Positions 58,500 through 64,000 of a stretch of 64,000 nt of DNA are shown here, piece by piece. The translations under genes and the position numbers were made by a program. Under the pieces are notes generated by a model. The model had not been told where the DNA came from, did not search any database, and was given only the letters and a program-made list of their open reading frames with translations. The DNA comes from Stomoxys calcitrans (lineage: Eukaryota > Arthropoda > Insecta > Diptera > Muscidae). Position 1 is the first letter of the stretch, and each line of letters begins with the position of its first letter. The DNA is taken from contig NC_081552.1 in the NCBI RefSeq assembly GCF_963082655.1, positions 70,994,707 to 71,058,706 on the forward strand, read 5' to 3'.

Positions 58500-58505
58500 A
58501 ATAAA
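58500..58505 (+). terminator. Polyadenylation signal AATAAA of the MINDY-like gene
   Basis: AATAAA at about 168 bp after the stop codon. It is the first canonical signal downstream. Confidence 0.6.
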
Positions 58506-58639
58506 TATTTCCAATGCTTTTCAAAACTAGCTAGCTGAAACTATTGAAGTTTTTCTATTCAATTCTCATGTTTGGTGAAACAGATTTCATTCAAAATAGA
58601 AAGTGTTAGGAATCTATGAGTGAACATAATGCGTAGCTA

Positions 58640-59015
58640 AATAAGTATTTTCTACCGATGGGTAGTAAATCAAGCCGTACCAAATTTTGAGCAAATAAGT
58701 GTAAATAGGGGATCCATATATAAATCTAAACCGATTTTGATAAACATATATGCCGATTTTCGAGGATCGGTTGAAAACTGACCACATTTCTGTAATTTTA
58801 CTTTAAATCAGACAACATGTATTTGAAAACTATATCTTAATCTAAACACATTTCGACTGGGTATAAATCTAAATTTGACTGTTGACTGTTTCTATGGAAT
58901 TCGCAAGCTATTGAGAATCGTTAGAGAAACCTTCGCGCCAAATTTGGTGCGAATCGGTATACAAATGACATTATTGCAATATCCGTCCAATCGTACGAAA
59001 ATATATATTGAAACT
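58640..59015 (+). repeat. Family B fragment
   Basis: Boxes 'atatataaatctaaaccgat', 'aattcgcaagctattgagaa', and a run ending 'gaaaatatatattgaaacta'. The mariner MITE is inserted at its end, as in the 2055 case. Confidence 0.55.
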
Positions 59016-59016
59016 A

Positions 59017-59241
59017 TTGGGTTGCCCAAAAAGTAATTGCGGATTTTTCATATAGTCGGCGTTGACAAATTTTTTCACAGCTTGTGACTCTGTAATTGCA
59101 TTCTTTCTTCTGTCAGTTATCAGCTGTTACTTTTAGCTTGCTTTAGAAAAAAGTATATTTGATTAAAGTTCATTCTAAATTTTATTAAAAATGCATTTAC
59201 TTTCTTTTAAAAAATCCGCAATTACTTTTTGGGCAACCCAA
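59017..59241 (+). mobile_element. Mariner-type MITE, copy 3 (225 bp)
   Basis: Ends TTGGGTTGCCCAAAAAGTAA and inverse, flanked by TA at 59015-59016 and 59242-59243. An 11-bp shorter body than copy 1 (deletion in the 'gtgtaaaaaaagtatatt' region). Confidence 0.88.
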
Positions 59242-59401
59242 TATATAAACATCTGAATATAAGCTTAATAAGAAATAAGCTTCGTGTTTGCGGAAGCAAT
59301 AAATGAAAATAAATCCACAGGATTTTAGTTTTTTTACATATAACAAATAGAACACTTCTTTTTTTAAATATTGTTCGAAAAAACAATATTTTACCTTTGA
59401 A

Positions 59402-60150
59402 AGAGTAAAAAGGCGTTAAGTTCGGCCGGGCCGAACGTTGGATACCCACCACCTCGGATATATATGTAAACCACCTTTCGTCAAAATCAGGTGAAAAATG
59501 CATACCTTATGCCCCATAGCAGCTATATCGAAATAAGTTCTGATTTGGACCAAATACCAGAAAGAACAAGTCATTGCTCAATTGTGTGTAACGAAACATT
59601 TTTTTTTTAGTTGCTATATCTAAAAATAAACCGATCTGAACCATATACGACACGGATGTCGAAAAGCCTAACGTTAGTCACTGTGTCAAATTTCAGTGAA
59701 ATCGGATTATAAATGTGTCTTTTATGGAGCCAAGACTTTAAATCGGGATATCGGTCTATATGGCAGCTATATCCAAATCTGGAGCGATTTGGGCCAAATT
59801 GAAGAAGGATGTCGAAGGGTCTAACACAACCTACTGTCCCAATTTTAAGCAAAATCGGATAGTAAATGCGGCTTTTATGTGCCCAAGACTCTAAATCGGC
59901 GGATCGGTCTATATCAAGATATAGTCCGGTATAGCCCATCTTCGAACTTAACCTGCTTATGGGCAAAAAAAGAATCTGTACAAAATTTCAGCTCACAGAA
60001 GGACAGACTGACGGACATGGCTAGATCGTTTTAGATGTTTACGCTGATCAAGAATATATATACTTTATAGAGTCGGAAATGGATATTTTGATGTGTTGCA
60101 AACGGAATGACTAAATGAATATACCCCCAACCTTCGGTGGTGGGTATAAA
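59402..60150 (+). mobile_element. Complete family C HINE/DINE-like element, inserted in an LTR
   Basis: About 749 bp. Start 'gagtaaaaaggcgttaagtt', GC palindrome, then GGATACCCACCACCTCGG. Core units, a 'ggacagactgacggacatgg' box, 'agaatatatatactttatag', and the end 'ccttcggtggtgggtataaaa'. LTR sequence lies on both sides ('tgttcgaaaaaa...ctttgaa' left, 'aacggattgatagcttg' right). This is the best copy for defining family C. Confidence 0.87.
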
Positions 60151-60370
60151 AAACGGATTGATAGCTTGTTGGTGGACGAAAATCCAAGAGAACAATGTCA
60201 CGAGTAACTAGTTGTTACATAGCGAGGCTTATTATGACATTCTTTTGTAATTTGATATGTTCTAAAGTGCGCGAAGCGCAAAGTCGTTTTTTGCATGTGA
60301 TGAGCAAATTGTAATGAAGTTTAAAATGTTTGGAAGCTGCACACAAAATCATGCTATTCGTAATTAAACA

Positions 60371-61351
60371 TTGCCGCTGGCCTTGAAACATCTATCGCTG
60401 TTACAGCTTAAATTCTAAATTCTATATACAAAGAATACAATTAAGGATAGAACCGTCAACTGTGAACATTTCTTTCCAATTACAATTTTATTAACCTACA
60501 AATGTACAAAATTCAATTCAAATGGCTCGGAGAGCCCTAAGCAATGGAATATTGCCTCTCAATTTATATTGGCGCTACACATTCTACATTGAACAAGGAC
60601 CCATTATAACCCAGCCACAAATGGCGAGTTTAGTCCGCGGTAAACTCGGATTCGAGAACGTTTGTGTCTTTATTATTTGAGGATAGAAGTCGGACCCAGA
60701 ATTAGGCCAATATGACCCGCTTTAAAAAATTCAGGATCCGCTAGTTGTAACTCAGCATAGCAATCTTCAATTCGCTCCGGCGCAGACCTTAATCAGATGC
60801 TGCAAAGGCATATTGCGCGAAAAGCCCGTTGAGAACGATCGTACATGGATTGAATTGTTAATGGACAAAATGTCCTATATTCCATTGGCGTAGGAGTCAG
60901 TTGTAGCCTTTCCGAGGGATACACATATTCAGCTGTGCCCGGCTCATGGGCCTAGAAGAGCCCGCACTGGGATTCGACGACAGTCTATGTCGATTTGTAC
61001 GATTATAGTAGGTTTGAATTAACAACATCGGAATGGCCATGGAAACGGAATATTGGATCGGACCGACAGAACTTAATGTAGACTGCGAGTTAGAGCCGGA
61101 CGGACAAGGAATCATTTTTTTTAACCCTCGAACCTGAGCTTTTCCCGACGGCGATGAAAACTTTCGGCGGACTTATTTCTACCACCGGGAAGTGGTTTTT
61201 CAGGCTCTCGGATAGCCGGCACTGTTGTATTTTCTTCCATAACGGCGATACTGACTACTGGAAGCTGTTGTGCAATTTCCCGGATAGGAGCGGCTTTCCA
61301 ACATTCAGCGGTAGTGACCAAAAAAATCATAGTAAAATATTTACTCATTAG
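60371..61351 (-). other. 3' part of the BEL/Pao element; no domain recognised
   Basis: A short frame at 61121-61348 (- strand) begins with a hydrophobic, signal-peptide-like stretch (MSKYFTMIFLVTTAE). Its position after pol would suit an envelope-like or accessory frame, but nothing confirms that. The remainder has many stops. Confidence 0.35.
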
Positions 61352-61560
61352 TCAGAATGACTAACATAGATACCGGTCGTCTTACAACACCGTTTTTGGT
61401 TCGAATATCTGCCACGCGTACATGACCGTCGACGTCAGGACAAACGTTGACGACACGACCGAGTGTCCGCGAAGTGGGAGGTGATTGTTCGCTACGAATG
61501 ACCACAAGATTGTTCAGATGTATATCGCGTTCCAGAACTTTCCATTTATAACCTTAGGCT
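61352..61560 (-). pseudogene. BEL/Pao integrase C-terminal domain (DUF5641-like)
   Basis: On the - strand: 'LNNLVVIRSEQSPPTSRTLG', then 'RVVNVCPDVDGHVRVADIRT' and 'KNGVVRRPVSMLVIL'. This is the characteristic domain that ends BEL/Pao integrases. It is separated from the protease remnant by only about 200 bp, so the polymerase and integrase core are deleted. Confidence 0.8.
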
Positions 61561-61744
61561 GAACTGTTGAGTAGTTGCTTTCCTTCTTCTACACCGGGTT
61601 AACATATGCAACGGAGATTCGTTAATTATTGCCTCCGGAATAGCAAAGGTTTTGTTGAGGTTTTCTTCTTCGAATAGGAAATTGAAGTCGAAAATACTCT
61701 TACACTAGAAGCTGGAACTGGGCTACCCGAAAACTGTATTTTGT

Positions 61745-61999
61745 TTAGTAAGCGAACCCAACACATTTATATAAATTCCCGATAATATAATTCTTGGGTA
61801 AAGATCGGCTCCTATGTATCAACATATCTACCGACCTACAGTCAAACAACTGCGTATCTGCCAAACGAATATCTGGCAAACGGGAGGCGAAATCAGCACT
61901 ACACGAAAAGGAGGGGAAATCTCTCGATATGCTACGAACCACTAAAGCCGTAAATTTCAATCGCAAAGAATCCTGAATAGCAGAAGGATCGGACGTCAT
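61745..61999 (-). pseudogene. BEL/Pao protease-region remnant
   Basis: The frame includes 'FTALVVRSISRDFPSF', then 'LPDIRLADTQLFDCRSVDML'. This resembles the C-terminal part of the BEL/Pao aspartic protease domain (DUF1758-type), with 'LAD..F' and 'iDmLi' elements. The active-site DSG part was not found. Confidence 0.62.
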
Positions 62000-62140
62000 A
62001 CCTGAAGAGGTGGATGGAAGGCTGGAATTAGCAATGGTGGAGAATTGTCAAGAAGAGGCCAGGTTTGAACTGTTCTGTGATAGAGTCGCAGGTCTTGTGA
62101 ATTTTCCAACATTAGACACTTCTCGATGAAGAAGCGTAGG

Positions 62141-62388
62141 ATGGCGCCTAACACATTTTCCACAACTGTGTGTGCTAATACATTTATTTATCTCATATCC
62201 AGCAGCCAAACAATTGAGGTAGCAATTGTAACGACGAAGTACAGAGCTTCGTCAACTTAATAAACTCTGAACCAACTTGGGACAGAAAACGCAGAATTTG
62301 CCTTGAGAGGCTGAAGTGGACTTGAGTTGGGATGACTTTGAAAAGTGAGATCTAACTTTCTTCTCAGGTCTCATTGACTGTTCGAAAA
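62141..62388 (-). pseudogene. BEL/Pao gag Cys/His cluster
   Basis: On the - strand a segment reads 'CYLNCLAAGYEINKCI' then 'HSCGKCVRRHPTLLH'. This is the double knuckle typical of BEL/Pao gag, but with Tyr where the first knuckle's His is expected. Most of gag upstream is missing, since the 5' LTR lies only about 150 bp away. Confidence 0.7.
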
Positions 62389-62613
62389 AAGAATAAGTTA
62401 CATTTGAAAAAACGGTTTGGTTGCTTGTTGGTGGACGAAAATTCAAGAGAACAATGTTATTCTAATGTAGCGAATAACTAAATAGTTGTTACAAAGCGGG
62501 GCTTATTGTGACTTTGCGCGAAAGCTCAAAGTTGTATTTTTGCAAGTGATGAGCAAATGTTAATAATGATTAAAATGTTTGGAAGCTGCACACATAGTAT
62601 TCGTAATTAAACA
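62389..62613 (-). repeat. BEL/Pao 5' LTR (225 bp, - strand element)
   Basis: Shares 'tgttcgaaaaa', 'gcttgttggtggacgaaaat', 'caagagaacaatg', 'gtgatgagcaaat' and 'ttcgtaattaaaca' in order with 59372-60370. Confidence 0.8.
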
Positions 62614-63263
62614 CTTCGGCTATTAGGAAAAAAATCCTGTGCCAATTTTGAAGGTGATCGGATGGTAATGCGACCTGTACATTGCACACAAATTAACTTG
62701 GACAGACAAGTTAATTTCTGCATTCGGCCGGGTAGCTGAGCTGAGTAGGTAGCGAGCTGGAATAATTAGCGCGGTGGCTTCGGTTCTATTCTCACCAGAG
62801 CTTTTGGTCCGTTGCAACGAAGGCATCACTATGGACAAAATTTATGATGTTAGATTAGAAGAGTCGGAACAGATTTAGGGATCCCAAGATGGGATGAAAA
62901 GTCGACTTTAAGACTTTTTATCAAAATGTCAAAAGTAAATTTTTTGACTTATTTTTGCAAAGATCCGACTTTTTGATATTGAAGTCGACTTTTGCAAAAT
63001 GTAGACGTTTTGACTTTTTGCCCAAAATTTGCAAAATTTTCTAAATAAAATACTCCTATTTCCCACAAGTTTCCGTAGACTTTTGCCATGGAGATTTAAT
63101 CATTTCTTTGTATTTTCAAAAGGGGAGGTATTAAGAAGGGTTTCAAATGCAAAATTGGTGCATTTTTATACCAAAACCACACCGTTATCTTGAAGCCAAT
63201 ATGGCTTATTGCAAAAGGTTCCACACCAGAAAAATGGGGAGCATAAAATAAAATAAAAAGAAG
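62614..63263. other. No gene recognised; patch of GACTTTTT repeats
   Basis: At 62895-63025 the motif 'gactttt(t)' and 'gtcgact' recur irregularly (at least eight times). Otherwise unassigned. Confidence 0.45.
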
Positions 63264-64000
63264 AAAAAGCGTGCTAAGTTCGGGCCGAATCTTATGTACC
63301 CTTCACCATGGATTGCATTTGTCGAGTTCTTTTCCCGGCACCGGCAAAAAAGGATATAAGAAATGTTTTGCTCTGCTATTAGAGCGATATCAAGATATAG
63401 TCCGGTTTGGACCACAATTATATAATATGTTGGAGACCTGTGTAAAATGTCAGCCAATTCGAATAAGAATTGCGCCCTTTGGGGGCTCAAGAAGTAAAAT
63501 AGAGAGATCGATTTATATGGTAGCTGTATTAGGCTATAGACCGATTCAGACCATAATAAACACGTATGTTGATGGTCATGAGGAAATCCCTCGTACAAAA
63601 TTTCAGCCAAATCGGATAAGAATTGCGACCTCTAGAGGCTCAAGAAGTCAAGATCCCAGATCGGTTTATATGGCAGCTATACCAGGTTATTAATCGATTT
63701 GTCCCTTATTTGACACAGTTGTTGAAAGTAAGAATAAAATACGTCATGCAAAATTTCAGCCAAATCGGATAGGAATTTCGCCCTCTAGAAGCTCAAGAAG
63801 TCAAGACCCCAGATCTGTTTATATGACAACCATATCAGGTTATGAACCGATTTGAACCATATTTGGCACAGTTGTTGGATATCATAACAAAATACTTCGT
63901 GGAAAAATGTATTCAAATCGGATAAGAATTGCGCCCTCTAGAGGCTCAAGAAGTCAAGACCCAAGATCGGTTTATATGACAGCTATATCAGGTTATAGAC
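63264..64000 (+). mobile_element. Family A HINE/DINE-like element, cut by the window end
   Basis: Start 'gaaaaagcgtgctaagttcg' with a shortened palindrome (TTCGGGCCGAA), then 'taccc(t)tcaccatgg', and about four core units before the window ends. Confidence 0.82.

Larger units (their letters stand above)
59372..62613 (-). mobile_element. Internally deleted BEL/Pao LTR retrotransposon, reversed
   Basis: Two similar LTRs in direct orientation bracket the region: 62389-62613 (5' LTR on the - strand) and 59372-60370 (3' LTR, enlarged by a C insertion). Between them, on the - strand, are a gag-type Cys/His cluster, a protease-region segment and an integrase C-terminal domain, all BEL/Pao-like. RT and RNase H are missing. 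LTR ends are TGTT...AACA. No matching 5-bp target duplication was found, so the borders may be rearranged. Confidence 0.78.

Noticed and set aside
61121..61348. Envelope-like gene after BEL/Pao pol
   Set aside because: Only a signal-peptide-like start and 75 codons; no transmembrane anchor, cleavage site or cysteine pattern seen.
62725..62810. Possible second tRNA-like SINE head ('gggtagctgagctgagtagg', then 'ggcttcggttctattctc')
   Set aside because: Only a weak B-box resemblance and no body match to the SINE family; insufficient.

Overview
This is a eukaryotic nuclear window, almost certainly from a higher (calyptrate, muscid-type) fly. Three things point that way: an insect ionotropic receptor of the Ir75 type, short GT-AG introns, and dense DINE-1/Helentron-like short repeats mixed with dipteran LINEs, mariner MITEs, a tRNA-derived SINE and degraded LTR elements. 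The species assignment is inference. There is one assembly gap (200 N at 11934-12133).

Only two host genes are well supported, both on the + strand. The first is a compact four-exon ionotropic receptor at 15927-18146, with all introns under 70 bp. The second is a MINDY-3/4 (FAM188, DUF4205) family gene at 43991-58332. It has eight recognisable exons and two very large introns (5.7 and 7.0 kb) packed with repeats. Its catalytic-cysteine motif is destroyed while the histidine motif is kept, so it looks like a pseudo-deubiquitinase of the MINDY-4B kind.

Everything else is mobile or repetitive. Here 'A', 'B', 'C' and 'D' are my own labels. A and C are short non-autonomous elements with subterminal inverted repeats, a GC-rich terminal palindrome (TTCGGCCGGGCCGAA) and a core of diverged tandem units. 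B lacks visible ends. A, B and C all have a unit near 153 bp and share a sequence skeleton, as expected for DINE-1/HINE relatives. D is a separate family with G/C-rich blocks and a GC-rich end near 13905, 18212 and 35140.

Layout: 1-15000 is A/B/C/D repeats, (TA)n tracts, a mariner MITE and a palindromic Tc1/mariner derivative. 15001-18150 is the receptor locus. 18150-20510 is a reversed D copy plus an A copy. 20713-23430 is an internally deleted Ty3/gypsy-like element. 24729-30312 holds two related LINE copies, one truncated and one near full length with an N-terminal 2A-like motif. 30313-43100 is further A/C/D copies, a MITE, a reversed LINE and a broken Tc1/mariner transposase. 43101-58640 is the MINDY gene, whose introns contain SINEs, R1-like LINE fragments and a 2.2 kb palindrome of two C elements. 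59017-62613 is a mariner MITE and an internally deleted BEL/Pao element whose LTR carries a C insertion. The window ends inside another A copy.

The two genes show no functional link. The order of events can be partly read from nesting: C is older than the A copy inside it, BEL LTR is older than the C inside it, A is older than the SINE with a 10-bp target duplication, and D captured a SINE before spreading.
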